Counted from the first letter of the stretch, positions 42,770-51,664 are shown. The stretch: 64,000 nt of DNA from Comamonadaceae bacterium (GCA_009996515.1 JAACZV010000014.1:5529-69528), one strand, 5' to 3'. Notes: generated by a model from the sequence alone, not told the origin. A program made the numbers and translations.

Positions 42770-43234
42770 CTACTGCGCCAACCGGCAGAAGCAATAGCCG
42801 AACTGCTGGGGGGCGCCCCAGGGCGTGCGATGCAGGGACACGCCGTGATCCAGCAACTGGAAGCGGCCGCCGAACTCGTCATGCAACTGTTCGGGTGAAT
42901 AGCGCGCCACCGGCAGACCACTGCATTGCGCGGGACCTTCCGGGCCGAAGGTGCCGACGATGGCGAAGCCGCGGGGCTTGAGGGCCTTCATCACCTGGCG
43001 GACATACGCGTAGCGCTGCCCGGCACTGTTGAGGAAGTGAAAGACGGCGCGGTCGTGCCACACGTCGATGGACGCCGGCGCGAACGGATGCGCCAGCGCG
43101 TCTGCCGCCAGCCATTGCACCCGCGCAGCCCGCTCCGCCAGCCGATCGCGGCAGACGGCCAGGGCCGTGTCGGAGATGTCGAGCACGGTGACGTTGGAAT
43201 ATCCAGCGTCGAGCAAGTCGTCGACGAGGGTCGC
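42770..43234 (-). pseudogene. class I SAM methyltransferase, N-terminus lost
   Basis: The frame encodes the C-terminal three-quarters of a small SAM-dependent methyltransferase: TLVDDLLDAGYSNVTVLDIS (motif I to II), WHDRAVFHFLNS (motif IV) and the end FGYCFCRLAQ. Relatives have some 50-60 residues more, including the glycine-rich SAM loop, which would lie just beyond 43,234, where copper-protein sequence on the other strand begins. A TTG at 43216 gives 148 residues but no complete SAM site. Confidence 0.75.
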
Positions 43235-43238
43235 CTAG

Positions 43239-43385
43239 CACTCCGACCCGAACATGGCCCACGTCAAGCCCGGCAAGAACGGCGGAATCGTCTGGCAGTT
43301 CACCAAGGTCGGTGAGTTCCAGTTCGCCTGCCTGCAGCCTGGCCACTTCGAAGCCGGCATGGTCAGCAAGCTGACCGTCAAGTAG
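43239..43385 (+). pseudogene. C-terminal fragment of a cupredoxin
   Basis: The last 48 codons of a blue-copper-type protein (NMAHVKPGKNGGIVWQFTKV, then CLQPGHFEAGM), including the Cys-His-Met ligand cluster, end in TAG. An in-frame TAG lies immediately before (43236-43238) and the N-terminal half is absent. It abuts the truncated methyltransferase, marking a deletion junction near 43,235. Confidence 0.85.
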
Positions 43386-43441
43386 TCCACGAGGCGACAT
43401 CGTCATCGCCCGCTACATCCAATTCCAGAAAGGAATCGAAC

Positions 43442-43783
43442 ATGAAGTTCCCACACATCCTCCTCGCGGTGGCAATGGCCATGGCCTCCGGCGTCCATGC
43501 GCAAACGACACCCGCCTCCGGTGCTGACCATGCAGCTCACCACCCAGTGACTGCGGCTGCACCTCAGAGTGACGGCGAAGTGCGCAAGGTCGACAGGGAG
43601 CAGGGCAAGTTGACCCTTCGCCATGGGCCACTCGAGAACCTCGGCATGCCCCCGATGACGATGGTCTTCAAGGCTGCCGACCCCAAGCTGCTCGACGGGC
43701 TGAAGGAAGGCGACAAGGTGAAATTCACAGCTGAGAAGGTCAACGGAGCCTTCGCAGTGACCGCTATTCAGCCGGTGAAGTGA
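43442..43783 (+). CDS. cusF: periplasmic copper-binding protein, CusF-like
   Basis: Secreted protein of 113 residues: signal peptide ending VHA, a His-rich linker, then a CusF OB-fold with EVRKVDREQGKLTLRHGPLE and the copper-binding MPPMTMVF (Met-Trp-type site, here M-x-x-M with Phe). CusF chaperones Cu(I) to the CusCBA pump. The gene is intact with AAAGGA upstream, but its partners on both sides are fragments. Confidence 0.85.
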   Translation: MKFPHILLAVAMAMASGVHAQTTPASGADHAAHHPVTAAAPQSDGEVRKVDREQGKLTLRHGPLENLGMPPMTMVFKAADPKLLDGLKEGDKVKFTAEKVNGAFAVTAIQPVK

Positions 43784-44314
43784 ATGCTCTGCGGCGGGTG
43801 CGGTTGGTCGTGCCAGTGCCCCTGGCTGTCATCTTCGTGCTGCTCTACCTGCTGTTCCGCTCGGCGGGAGATGCGGCACTCGTCATGGCCGCGGTCCCGT
43901 TCTCGCTTGTGGGCGGGTTTTGGCTCATCTGGGCGCTGGGCCATGCCATCTCAGTGGCCACTGCTGTCGGCTTCATCGCCTTCGCCGGCGTAGCAGCGGA
44001 GTTCGGGGTTGTGATGCTGGTCTACCTTCAGAACGCCTCGAAGCAGCGCCTTGCCCCCGGCGCGCCGGCCACCGAAGAGACGCTGCTGGCGGCCATGCGC
44101 GAGGGGCGCGGTCATGCGCGTAAGACCAAAGGCGATGACGGTGGCTGTCGTAATGGCGGGCTTGCTGCCGATCCTGCTAGGCCACGGCACTGGCTCGGAG
44201 GTCATGACGCGCATCGCAGCACCCATGGTGGGCGGCATGGTGGCGGCGCCGCTGCTCAGCATGCTGGTCATCCCTGCGGCCTGGTATCTCTTCCACCGGC
44301 GGAGACTTCGCTGA
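43780..44314 (+). pseudogene. cusA: C-terminal remnant of heavy-metal RND pump CusA, frameshifted
   Basis: Only the last about 180 of roughly 1,050 residues remain: [35 protein letters not shown], then [20 protein letters not shown] and [14 protein letters not shown]. One extra G in GAGGGG (44103-44106) moves the second part out of frame. The remnant starts directly at the cusF stop, so a large internal deletion has joined them. Confidence 0.9.
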
Positions 44315-44698
44315 CTGGAAGTGCAATCTGGCCTGATAGCTTGCGCAACCGAGCGGATAGCCATTTCGACACGGGGAGTGACTGCTGTGGGTGGAAGCGG
44401 TCAAACGAACGGACCAAGGCAGAGGACCGCAACCAGCCTGAAGCGGCCAGCATCCCGGCACCCGGCGCTGGACCGAGTGGTCAAGTCGCCGAAAGACCCA
44501 GTTTCTGACTCAGATCGCGTCCTTCGATGCCGCGAGCGAGGTGTTCATCGCCTCTAACTGTTTGGCTTGGTGCTCGCGCCTTCTGGCCTCGGCCTTCTCG
44601 AAGTCCTTGACCAGCTCGGTCAGCCCTGCGACTTGCCCCGCAGTCTGCGCCGAGGCGCAGGTCGTCCCCGTGAATGCTGCCGTTGAGTACGCCGCCGC
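44315..44698. other. gap without a firm gene
   Basis: About 380 bp. A minus-strand open frame (44510-44698) encodes a coiled-coil-like peptide (LVKDFEKAEARRREHQAKQL) but has no start codon; it may be the tail of a lost gene. Confidence 0.35.
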
Positions 44699-45061
44699 TC
44701 AGCGCGGCTTGGCAACCTGACTGGCCATCAGGTCCCATAGGCGACGTGCTAGCTCGGTGGCGTCGCTGCCTTCGAAGTCGTCCTGAAGCGACCACCACTC
44801 TTCCCAGTCCTCATGGTCGGGCAGGTCCCAGAGCTGACCTTCGACCGAGGCATAGACCCAGTTGCTGCTCCGGGTCGCCAGGGTGGCGGAGACGTGACTG
44901 GCTTCGCAGCGTGCATTGCCGATGCTCAAGAGGAGCTCGCCGCTCGTCGCTTCGCCGTAGAGACGGGCCCCATGGGTGAGCATCGTCATGAATTCATCTG
45001 TGCCTAGCGCCTCAATGAGACGTTGCACGTTGCGTTCGAGTAGCGGGAGGCAGAGGGGCAT
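44699..45061 (-). CDS. hypothetical protein
   Basis: Unrecognised acidic protein of 120 residues, Trp-rich near the C-terminus (EDWEEWWSLQDDFEGSDATE). Soluble, no signal peptide. Divergent from the HNH gene at 45293. The start is an ATG; no strong ribosome binding site is evident. Confidence 0.5.
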   Translation of the reverse strand: MPLCLPLLERNVQRLIEALGTDEFMTMLTHGARLYGEATSGELLLSIGNARCEASHVSATLATRSSNWVYASVEGQLWDLPDHEDWEEWWSLQDDFEGSDATELARRLWDLMASQVAKPR

Positions 45062-45292
45062 GTCGGTCCTGGTTGCGCGTGACTTGAGCCGCGGAGCTCA
45101 GAGGGCTGGGAACCTGTATAGGTCGAAGACGATGGCATGACCGCACCGACCGAACGGTAGACAGCGAAAACCCCTTCTGATCTCGGGCCGTTCTTGCACG
45201 AAGAAAAAGTTGAAGGCAGGCTCTACTCACTGAACCGGCGACCCGCGCGACCAAAATGCTGCCGCAAATCAAAGCAACAGGGAGTGACAACG

Positions 45293-45988
45293 ATGGCTTG
45301 TTCAAGAGGCGCCGCATCGCCTGACTCGCATACCCAGAGAAGACTTTTCGCCGCTTCCGCCGGCTACTGTCAAAACCCCGGCTGCGCCAACGAACTGTTT
45401 GTCGACGCTGGCGGGAAGTCGATTCACATCGCTGAGATGGCGCACGTCTTTGCCGCCAACGATGGTGGCCCCCGCGCGAAGCCCGAGCTCAGCCAGGAAG
45501 AGCGCGGCGCGTTCGAGAACCTGGTCATGCTGTGCGCCAACTGTCACACCATGGTCGACAAGGCGCCGGAGGCCTTTCCCGACGCGATGATGTTGGGCTG
45601 GAAGCGCGATCACGCGCACAAGCTTCTGCAGCTATTCGGGGCGGTGAAGTTCGGAGGGCGTGGCGACGCCCGACAGGTCATAGAGCCTCTGCTGGCGGAA
45701 AACCGTGCCATCTTTGAGCGCTATGGGCCACACATTGATGCTGCTCAAAACCCAGAGAGCGGCGCGGCGGAGCAATGGAAGCGGAAGATGCTGACTCGCA
45801 TCCTGCCCAACAGCAGGCGGATGCTTGCGCTACTCGACGTCAACCGGGGGCTCCTGACTGCCGAAGAGAAGGAAGCACTGGAACGGTTTCGACAGCACAT
45901 TGACGACCTGGAGGCATTTCACATCGAGGGGGTCGACGAAGATGCGTCCCGCTTCCCTGCCGAGTTTGCGCAGATTCTGGAGGGCTGA
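45293..45988 (+). CDS. HNH endonuclease
   Basis: Protein of 231 residues with an N-terminal HNH domain: CQNPGCANELF (zinc pair), IHIAEMAHVFA (catalytic His region), FENLVMLCANCHTMVDK (second zinc pair and final His). The C-terminal half is helical and unrecognised. GGAGTGA lies before ATG 45293. It is followed after 3 bp by an unknown gene and a nucleotidyltransferase-like gene, in a tight three-gene unit that may be a conflict system with the HNH nuclease as effector. Confidence 0.8.
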   Translation: MACSRGAASPDSHTQRRLFAASAGYCQNPGCANELFVDAGGKSIHIAEMAHVFAANDGGPRAKPELSQEERGAFENLVMLCANCHTMVDKAPEAFPDAMMLGWKRDHAHKLLQLFGAVKFGGRGDARQVIEPLLAENRAIFERYGPHIDAAQNPESGAAEQWKRKMLTRILPNSRRMLALLDVNRGLLTAEEKEALERFRQHIDDLEAFHIEGVDEDASRFPAEFAQILEG

Positions 45989-45991
45989 AAC

Positions 45992-46642
45992 GTGGGTGGT
46001 GACATGACCGGGTGGGTGGCCGCGAAGCTGGCTGAACGCAAGGACGTCGAAGTAATCGAACGGACCTCCGAGGGGTTTTTGGCGGTACGAGCAAAGGGAG
46101 GCTACGAGTTTGCGGTTGCCGTCCTGAGCGTGCCTGTTGGCAGAGTCATTGAGCTGCCCGATGTCGACCCGCTCTTCTCAGGACACAACAGGCCTGAGTT
46201 GGTCATCAACGTGCCATCAGGGACGCTATGGAGCGGCGCAGCTATAGACCGTGTTCATGCCGCATTCGCAGCCTTCGGGACGTTGGGCGATGTGGCGCGA
46301 GCCGGAGCGACCGGAAACGCAGGCACCTTCCGTGACAAGGGCATCGGGTTCTTCATCACGGCGATGAAGCAGCATTCGAACGTCACCGGCATCTCGTACG
46401 TCTATGACTCCGTTCTCAGGGCTGAGCGCAGGCAGGGTGGGCCCATCACCGTCGCGGTTGTCGGCGCCTACAACATGGGCGCGGAGGATGTCCGAAACGC
46501 GCGAGCCAGCGTGGGACGCTTCGACGTGATCGTGAAGTCTTCAAGCTACGGCGGCATCAGCGCTGCAGCGCAAGCTGCAGCCTTAGACATGGGCGCGCAG
46601 GCACTCAGCTTCCGCGAACTAATGAAGCGGCTGGGCTCGTGA
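45992..46642 (+). CDS. hypothetical protein of the HNH-NTase unit
   Basis: Unrecognised protein of 216 residues, probably from GTG 45992 (GGAGG 9 bp upstream) or ATG 46004. It has a mixed alpha/beta pattern: a strand-rich first half (GGYEFAVAVLSVPVGRVIEL), then AAIDRVHAAFAAFGTLGDVA and a possible Rossmann-like half (GPITVAVVGAYNMGAEDV). It overlaps the nucleotidyltransferase-like gene at GTGA, so the products probably work together. Confidence 0.55.
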   Translation: MGGDMTGWVAAKLAERKDVEVIERTSEGFLAVRAKGGYEFAVAVLSVPVGRVIELPDVDPLFSGHNRPELVINVPSGTLWSGAAIDRVHAAFAAFGTLGDVARAGATGNAGTFRDKGIGFFITAMKQHSNVTGISYVYDSVLRAERRQGGPITVAVVGAYNMGAEDVRNARASVGRFDVIVKSSSYGGISAAAQAAALDMGAQALSFRELMKRLGS

Positions 46643-46929
46643 TTCGAGAGCAGGTGGTTGCGCGGGTGCGTCAAACCGCGCTGAGCCTCGGCGCGGCAGC
46701 GACGGGCACCGAATGGCACCTCTTCGGCTCTGTCGACCGAGACGAGGAGGATGCGGAGGACATCGACCTGATGATCCTCTGCGCTAGCGATGACCAGGCC
46801 GACTCGCTTCGTCGCTCCATAGACCCCGACGCTTTACTCCTCCCCTTGCATCTGTGCTTCCTAACGTTCAGCGAAGCCGCCGAGCTGGATGCAGTCCGTA
46901 TTCAGCAAAGTAGCGTCATCTTTCCCTGA
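46639..46929 (+). CDS. minimal nucleotidyltransferase-like protein
   Basis: Protein of 96 residues with the pol-beta nucleotidyltransferase signature: HLFGSVDRDEEDAEDIDLMI (GS motif and D-x-D). It resembles MNT-type minimal nucleotidyltransferases, which usually pair with HEPN toxins; no HEPN gene is adjacent, the partners here being the unknown 216-residue protein and the HNH nuclease. Starts with GTG overlapping the previous stop. Confidence 0.65.
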   Translation: MIREQVVARVRQTALSLGAAATGTEWHLFGSVDRDEEDAEDIDLMILCASDDQADSLRRSIDPDALLLPLHLCFLTFSEAAELDAVRIQQSSVIFP

Positions 46930-47048
46930 GCCCGGTTGTCGGATTTGACAGGATGCCTCGGTGCTTCTGCGTGTGGGCGCGTCTGCGTCGCCATCGCGTT
47001 GGCGCTCCGCGCCCCTCAAGTACGACGTTGCGGGGAGGGGCCACGCAT

Positions 47049-47765
47049 CTAGGCACCGGCACCTGGCTTGTACGGACCCCGTACCGGCCTGTCCTTGCGT
47101 CGGTCGTACTGGTTGCCGAGGTCAGGGGACTGCCGTCCCGCGATGTACAGGTGGTAGGGGTTGACGCACGTCTTGTCACCGCAGGAGTGCCTCACGAGAT
47201 CAAGCGGCCGCAGCGAGCCGATCAGCAGCTCGAATACTTTGCGATGTGCCCCCGCGAGGTCGCCAGGCAGCGGCCTGCCTGGCAGTTGGCGGTAGCCGTC
47301 TGGCGTCGCGATCAGCCAGGGCGCATGCACACACTTGAGTTCGTCGCATCCGCCGAACGCAAGGCCGCGGCTAGGAGCCTCGCGGCTCAGGGCGGCCGGA
47401 ATCGGCCTTGTAACCAGGTCTGAAGCGTCCTGATCCGGCACTCGCGGCGCGCTGTAGACAGCCTTGTGCAGCAGCCTGTCCCGGAGGTTCTCGCCATCGC
47501 TGCCGAGATACAGGTGATGCAGGTTGAGGCAAGCCGCGTTGCCGCACCGATGTAGAACCATCTCGGCCCCCAACGGCGAGCCGACGAGCAGCATGAACGC
47601 CAACCGGTGCCCATTGACAGTTCTGGACGACTCCTTCGTGTAATGGGTGGAGTAGCCGCTGCGGGTGCGCCGGTGCCAGTGGGCGACGAAGCATGTGTCA
47701 GGTTCGAAGCCGGCGAAGCGCTGTGCGCTGGCATCTGCAGATTCGGTGTGGACGGGACTATTCAT
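47049..47765 (-). CDS. HNH-type endonuclease with two zinc-binding loops
   Basis: Protein of 238 residues with two related blocks, LHRCGNAACLNLHHLYLGS (about 70-88) and RHSCGDKTCVNPYHLYIAG (about 190-208), the C-x4-C-x-N-x-x-H-L pattern of phage-type HNH_3 endonucleases and DNA-binding proteins. Duplication of the loop suggests two DNA-contacting modules. GGAG precedes ATG 47765. It follows the integrase gene at a distance of 140 bp, convergent in function but on the same strand. Confidence 0.75.
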   Translation of the reverse strand: MNSPVHTESADASAQRFAGFEPDTCFVAHWHRRTRSGYSTHYTKESSRTVNGHRLAFMLLVGSPLGAEMVLHRCGNAACLNLHHLYLGSDGENLRDRLLHKAVYSAPRVPDQDASDLVTRPIPAALSREAPSRGLAFGGCDELKCVHAPWLIATPDGYRQLPGRPLPGDLAGAHRKVFELLIGSLRPLDLVRHSCGDKTCVNPYHLYIAGRQSPDLGNQYDRRKDRPVRGPYKPGAGA

Positions 47766-47907
47766 CGAGGGTCTCCAGAATTCATCCGTGGCGCGCGCCC
47801 GCGAGTAGAGGAGGGCGCTGAGTGAGGCGTCACGGAACAGGAAGGTGACGGCGCATGGCCCGGCTTCGCCGGGCCGCACACAGGGCCGCTGCTGCGGCAC
47901 GAACTCT

Positions 47908-49479
47908 TCAGGCGGCCGGCCGGCGGAAGGCGTTCAGCGAGACGACATTGCCCGTAGGGCGCGGCAACGTGCGCTTGTTGGCCGGCGCCACGATGGGCGT
48001 CTGGACAACCTCGGCCATCGTCAAGGACGCGGACTTGGACAACCGACGGCGCCCGTGGTGCAGGGTGACCTGCGCCTGGTCAGCGAACGCCGCATCCAAG
48101 CGCTTGGCCAGCCCCGAGGGTGTGAGGTGCAGGTAGCGGACGAGCATGCGCAAGTCGCGGTGCCCGCTGAAGGCCTGGAGGTCGGGCAGCATGATGCCGC
48201 CGGGCGTTTTGCTGGCAGCTTCAGCCACCCGGGAAATCGCCTCATGGCGCAAATCGTGAATCCGAAGGCGCTCGCTCACATCGCCGTCAACGGGGATGCC
48301 CGCGGCCTCGCAAATGCGCTTCCATGCCTTCCGGAGGTAGTTCGCCGAGAAGCTGAAGACGTACTCGCTGGTGCGCGGGAGGTCGCGCAGCCACTGCACC
48401 ATCTCGCTGCGCAAGGCGAGCGTCCGCGCGTGACCGTTCTTGGTCTCGGGAAGGAAGGCAGTGTGCTTTTCGAAGTCGATGTCGCTCCACTTGACCTTGC
48501 GTGTCTCGCTCTTGCGGGCACCCGTCATGAGTTGGAACTGGACGAAGATTTCCATCAACGGAATCGGGTCGCACGAGGCTTCCGCCTCCGCACGAACCTC
48601 GCGGATTGCGCTGAGGCGCTGGTACTTCGTCTTCTGCGTCCGTCCGGCGAGCAGTTCGTCAATGCGGCGCTGAACGGCTTGCTGCCGATCCTCTTTCGCA
48701 GCCGCCGCCATCAAGCGTTCTTCCTCTCCTTCTCGAAGCCGCCGATTGCGCTCGTTGAAGTAGTCCGGGCGCTCGAAACCCGAAAAGGGGTCGCAGTGAA
48801 CGTGGATGCGCCACTTGTTGATGGCCAAGCTGCAGACGCGGCGCGCGATGTCCAGCTCGCGGTCTGCCGTGGCGGCCGAGACTTCTTCCATCCGCTCGTC
48901 CAGGTAGTCCTGGAAGTCGTCTGGCTCCAGCTCGGAGAACGGCTTCAAAGCAAACGCCGAAGCCTCGCAGGGTGCGGACATGCGCTTGCCAGTGCGCGCG
49001 GGGATGCGCAGACCCGGCTCGCGAGGGTTAGGGTGAGCCGCGTGGATGGCGGCGATGTCCAGCTCGGGCAGGCCAGCGTCAACTAGCCAACTGTTGATTT
49101 TGTAGGCGGTGATGACAAAGCCCTTGAGGCGCGGAGCCTCCTCACGCAGGTAGCGTTCCAGCAGCTTGTGGAACTTCGTCTGGTGCGCTTTCGTGTAGTC
49201 GACGAAGAGGCCCCGGTGCTGCTCGGCTTCAATCTGCTTTTGGACAGCCACCGCCTCGGCAAAGCTGTGGGCCGTGTGACTACGGCGCTTCCCGTTCACC
49301 TTGAAGCGAACGAGGTAGGCCTCGTCGAGCACTGACATCACCGGCTCGTGGCCGGCCGCGGTCAGCTCAGCGCAGTAGGCGCTGGCAGCCGGCGTTTTGT
49401 TGTGGGGGAAGAGCTTGGTGAGCTCAGGGTGCCGCGCGACGCTGATTTGGGTGCGGGACTTGTTTTCGATGCTTGCCAT
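47908..49479 (-). CDS. int: tyrosine recombinase (island integrase)
   Basis: Integrase of 523 residues. The C-terminal catalytic domain has the Arg of TGARKSETRK (R322), the HDLRHE box (H408, R411), SGHRD (H440) and the tyrosine in VRYLHL (Y449). The N-terminal 180 residues hold arm-binding and core-binding domains; an insertion at about 235-300 is rich in charged residues. The start at 49479 leaves 175 bp to the att repeat, which contains the candidate arm site. It would integrate and excise the island at tRNA-Pro. Transcription from tRNA-Pro may read into it because the tRNA terminator is displaced. Confidence 0.93.
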   Translation of the reverse strand: MASIENKSRTQISVARHPELTKLFPHNKTPAASAYCAELTAAGHEPVMSVLDEAYLVRFKVNGKRRSHTAHSFAEAVAVQKQIEAEQHRGLFVDYTKAHQTKFHKLLERYLREEAPRLKGFVITAYKINSWLVDAGLPELDIAAIHAAHPNPREPGLRIPARTGKRMSAPCEASAFALKPFSELEPDDFQDYLDERMEEVSAATADRELDIARRVCSLAINKWRIHVHCDPFSGFERPDYFNERNRRLREGEEERLMAAAAKEDRQQAVQRRIDELLAGRTQKTKYQRLSAIREVRAEAEASCDPIPLMEIFVQFQLMTGARKSETRKVKWSDIDFEKHTAFLPETKNGHARTLALRSEMVQWLRDLPRTSEYVFSFSANYLRKAWKRICEAAGIPVDGDVSERLRIHDLRHEAISRVAEAASKTPGGIMLPDLQAFSGHRDLRMLVRYLHLTPSGLAKRLDAAFADQAQVTLHHGRRRLSKSASLTMAEVVQTPIVAPANKRTLPRPTGNVVSLNAFRRPAA

Positions 49480-49535
49480 TCGGACGAGTTCGACAGAAGT
49501 TTCTGGAACTCGGTATAGGCAAGTACAAGTGGCAT

Positions 49536-49588
49536 GACGCGAACTTTCTTCGCGTCGGAAGTACAGGGCGTACCACCGATTTACCACC
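49536..49588. promoter_or_regulatory. integrase upstream region: dyad and right arm site
   Basis: A perfect dyad GACGCGAA-N5-TTCGCGTC (49536-49556) lies 57 bp before the int start and may be its operator. The 17-mer ACCACCGATTTACCACC (49572-49588) repeats the left-end sequence at 2657-2673. Confidence 0.6.
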
Positions 49589-49654
49589 AAGGACCCTCTG
49601 GCATCAGCGACCACCAATCCGGTATCCGGATAAGTCGTTGATTTGCAAAGGAAT

Positions 49655-49706
49655 TCCTGGTCGGGGTGAGAGGATTCGAACCTCCGGCCTCTACGTCCCG
49701 AACGTA
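49655..49706. repeat. right att repeat, within intact tRNA-Pro
   Basis: Perfect 52-bp match to 2489-2540. It is the 3' part of the complete tRNA, so the target gene was rebuilt on integration. Confidence 0.92.
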
Positions 49707-49734
49707 GCGCTCTACCAGGCTAAGCTACACCCCG
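49658..49734 (-). tRNA. tRNA-Pro(CGG), intact
   Basis: A 77-nt tRNA with a 7-bp acceptor stem (CGGGGTG / CACCCCG), encoded CCA, T-loop GGTTCGAATCC and anticodon loop TTCGGGA within the stem CTACG / CGTAG, giving anticodon CGG. The 5' part is chromosomal and the 3' part is supplied by the island's att copy. Confidence 0.96.
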
Positions 49735-49754
49735 ATGTCTTTCGTTTCGCGCCA

Positions 49755-50750
49755 TCAGGAATGGCGCTCAACTGACTGAATTGCGAATTCTAGCAGAGAT
49801 TCTGTCCACTTGTTGGAAGGCAGCAACTTGAGGCATTCGGCTGCAGACCTGGCCTCGGCGCGTGCCGCTTCGCGCGTGGACTCCAGCGCGCCGGTCGAGC
49901 GCACGATGGCAACGATCTCCTGCAGCTTTTCCTGCTCGCCGTGCTCGATGGCATGGCGCAGCAGTGCCCGCTGCTCGGGCGTGGCGCGTTCCATCGCGAT
50001 CAGCAGCGGCAGCGTGGTCTTGCCCTCGCGCAGATCGTCGCCGATGTTCTTGCCGAGTTCGTGGGCATCGCCTTCATAGTCCAGCACATCGTCGATGAGC
50101 TGGAAGGCGGTGCCCAGCGCACGGCCGTAGGCGGCGCAAGCCTCCTCGACCTCGGGCGTCGCGTCGGCCAGCACGGCGCCGAGCCGGGCGCTGGCTTCGA
50201 AGAGCTTGGCGGTCTTGAAGCGGATCACACGCAGATAGCTCTCCACGCTGATGTCGGGGTCGTGCATGTTCATCAACTGCAGGACCTCGCCCTCGGCGAT
50301 GACATTGGTCGCCTCGGCCAGCACCTCCAGCACGCGCATGCGGTCCACCGACACCATCATCTGGAAGGCGCGCGAGTAGAGGAAGTCGCCAACCAGCACG
50401 CTGGCGGCGTTGCCGAACAAGGCGTTGGCGGTCGGCTTGCCGCGGCGCAGCGAGGACTCGTCGACGACGTCGTCATGCAGCAGCGTTGCGGTGTGGATGA
50501 ACTCGACGACGGCCGCCAGTTCGAATCGCGCGGCCTGTTCGAAGCCCAACGCATTGGCGAACAGCAGCACGAGCTTGGGCCGCATGCGCTTGCCGCCTGC
50601 GTGAACGATGTAGTGGGCGATCTGGTCGATCAGTGCCACATCGGACTTGAGCCGATTGGCGATGACCGCGTCCACCTGTGCCATTTCGGCGGACAGCAGG
50701 GCGAGGACCTCGGCAACTTGTGATGGGGGCGAGGCAGTCTCGACGCGCAC
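49755..50750 (-). CDS. ispB: octaprenyl diphosphate synthase
   Basis: Trans-prenyltransferase of 331 residues making the ubiquinone side chain. Both Asp-rich motifs are present (LLHDDVVDES and LIDDVLDY), with GGKRMRP near the N-terminus. GTG start at 50750. It is divergent from rplU across a 300-bp gap, the usual order in Burkholderiales. Confidence 0.93.
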   Translation of the reverse strand: MRVETASPPSQVAEVLALLSAEMAQVDAVIANRLKSDVALIDQIAHYIVHAGGKRMRPKLVLLFANALGFEQAARFELAAVVEFIHTATLLHDDVVDESSLRRGKPTANALFGNAASVLVGDFLYSRAFQMMVSVDRMRVLEVLAEATNVIAEGEVLQLMNMHDPDISVESYLRVIRFKTAKLFEASARLGAVLADATPEVEEACAAYGRALGTAFQLIDDVLDYEGDAHELGKNIGDDLREGKTTLPLLIAMERATPEQRALLRHAIEHGEQEKLQEIVAIVRSTGALESTREAARAEARSAAECLKLLPSNKWTESLLEFAIQSVERHS

Positions 50751-51054
50751 TCTGGACTCTCAAGCTAGGGATCGCAAGATTATAGGAAGGGCGTCGAGCG
50801 CCTCGAGCCGAGACGGCTCGTCCACGGTTGTCGCGAGGCTTGCAAGGCGTTCATGGGGCGGGGCATTGCCTGCCCTGTAAACCTCAGGGTATACTCGAGG
50901 GCTCTTTGCGGTTCGTGCGCCCTGGCTTGCGTGCCGCCGAGAGGTCAGACCGACAAAATCGACAAAAAGGCCCGACGAGGGTGGCGGCGTGGGTGAAGCT
51001 CGCGCCAAGCCGCTGGAGCCGGGTGGATGCGCCTTCGGGTGCGAAAGGAAGCAC

Positions 51055-51366
51055 ATGTACGCAGTCATCAAGACTGGCGGCAAGCAATACAAGGTTGCTG
51101 CCGGCGAAAAAATCAAGGTCGAGTTGCTCGACGCGGAAGTTGGCGCCGAGGTCACCCTCGACCAGGTGCTGGCAGTTGGCAGCGGTGACGGCCTGACCGT
51201 CGGCGCGCCCCTGGTCGCTGGCGCCAGCGTCAGTGCCAAGGTTGTCAGCCACGGCAAGCACGACAAGGTTCGCATCTTCAAGCTGCGCCGTCGCAAGCAC
51301 TACAAGAAGAGCCAAGGCCATCGCCAGAACTACACCGAGCTGGAAATCAGCGCGGTCAACGGCTGA
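51055..51366 (+). CDS. rplU: 50S ribosomal protein L21
   Basis: Ribosomal protein of 103 residues ([20 protein letters not shown] ... [14 protein letters not shown]), intact and of normal length. AAAGGA precedes the ATG. First gene of the rplU-rpmA unit; its promoter lies in 50751-51054. Confidence 0.97.
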   Translation: MYAVIKTGGKQYKVAAGEKIKVELLDAEVGAEVTLDQVLAVGSGDGLTVGAPLVAGASVSAKVVSHGKHDKVRIFKLRRRKHYKKSQGHRQNYTELEISAVNG

Positions 51367-51400
51367 TCCCTCTTCTTACGCTAATTTCTAGGAGCTAAAC

Positions 51401-51664
51401 ATGGCACAGAAAAAAGGCGGCGGTTCCACTCGGAACGGCCGCGACTCCAAGCCCAAGATGCTGGGCGTCAAGGCTTTCGGCGGCGAACTGATCTCCGCAG
51501 GTTCCATCATCGTGCGCCAGCGTGGCACGCGCTTCCATCCCGGCACCAATGTCGGCATCGGCAAGGACCACACGCTGTTCGCGCTGGTCGATGGCCACGT
51601 GAGCTTCACTACCAAGGGTGCCAACAACCGTTCGACGGTCGTCGTCACCCCGCTGGCCGCCTAA
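51401..51664 (+). CDS. rpmA: 50S ribosomal protein L27
   Basis: Ribosomal protein of 87 residues starting [19 protein letters not shown], with the conserved GTRFHPG-type motif. The N-terminus needs no proteolytic trimming, unlike Firmicutes L27. Followed by a strong terminator before obgE. Confidence 0.97.
   Translation: MAQKKGGGSTRNGRDSKPKMLGVKAFGGELISAGSIIVRQRGTRFHPGTNVGIGKDHTLFALVDGHVSFTTKGANNRSTVVVTPLAA

Larger units (their letters stand above)
2489..49706. mobile_element. tRNA-Pro-integrated genomic island, about 47.2 kb
   Basis: The island is bounded by a perfect 52-bp direct repeat (2489-2540 and 49655-49706; about 59 bp if one mismatch is allowed) that holds the 3' 49 nt of tRNA-Pro(CGG). 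A tyrosine recombinase gene lies at the right end, reading away from the intact tRNA. Content: a replicon-like module, several nuclease operons, metal and anion resistance genes, and many small unknown genes. I saw no relaxase, coupling protein or type IV secretion genes, so self-transfer by conjugation is not supported; mobilisation in trans or a satellite life style is possible. Confidence 0.93.

Noticed and set aside
44510-44698. In-frame coiled-coil extension after the stop of the 44699-45061 gene
   Set aside because: It continues in the same frame, but without a start codon or evidence for readthrough the agreement is a one-in-three chance.
45293-46929. CBASS with an HNH effector and CD-NTase
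   Set aside because: The nucleotidyltransferase-like protein is only 96 residues, far smaller than a CD-NTase, and no cyclic-nucleotide sensor domain is visible in the HNH protein.
2489-49706. Conjugative element (ICE)
   Set aside because: No relaxase, coupling protein or mating-pair formation gene was recognised anywhere between the att repeats.
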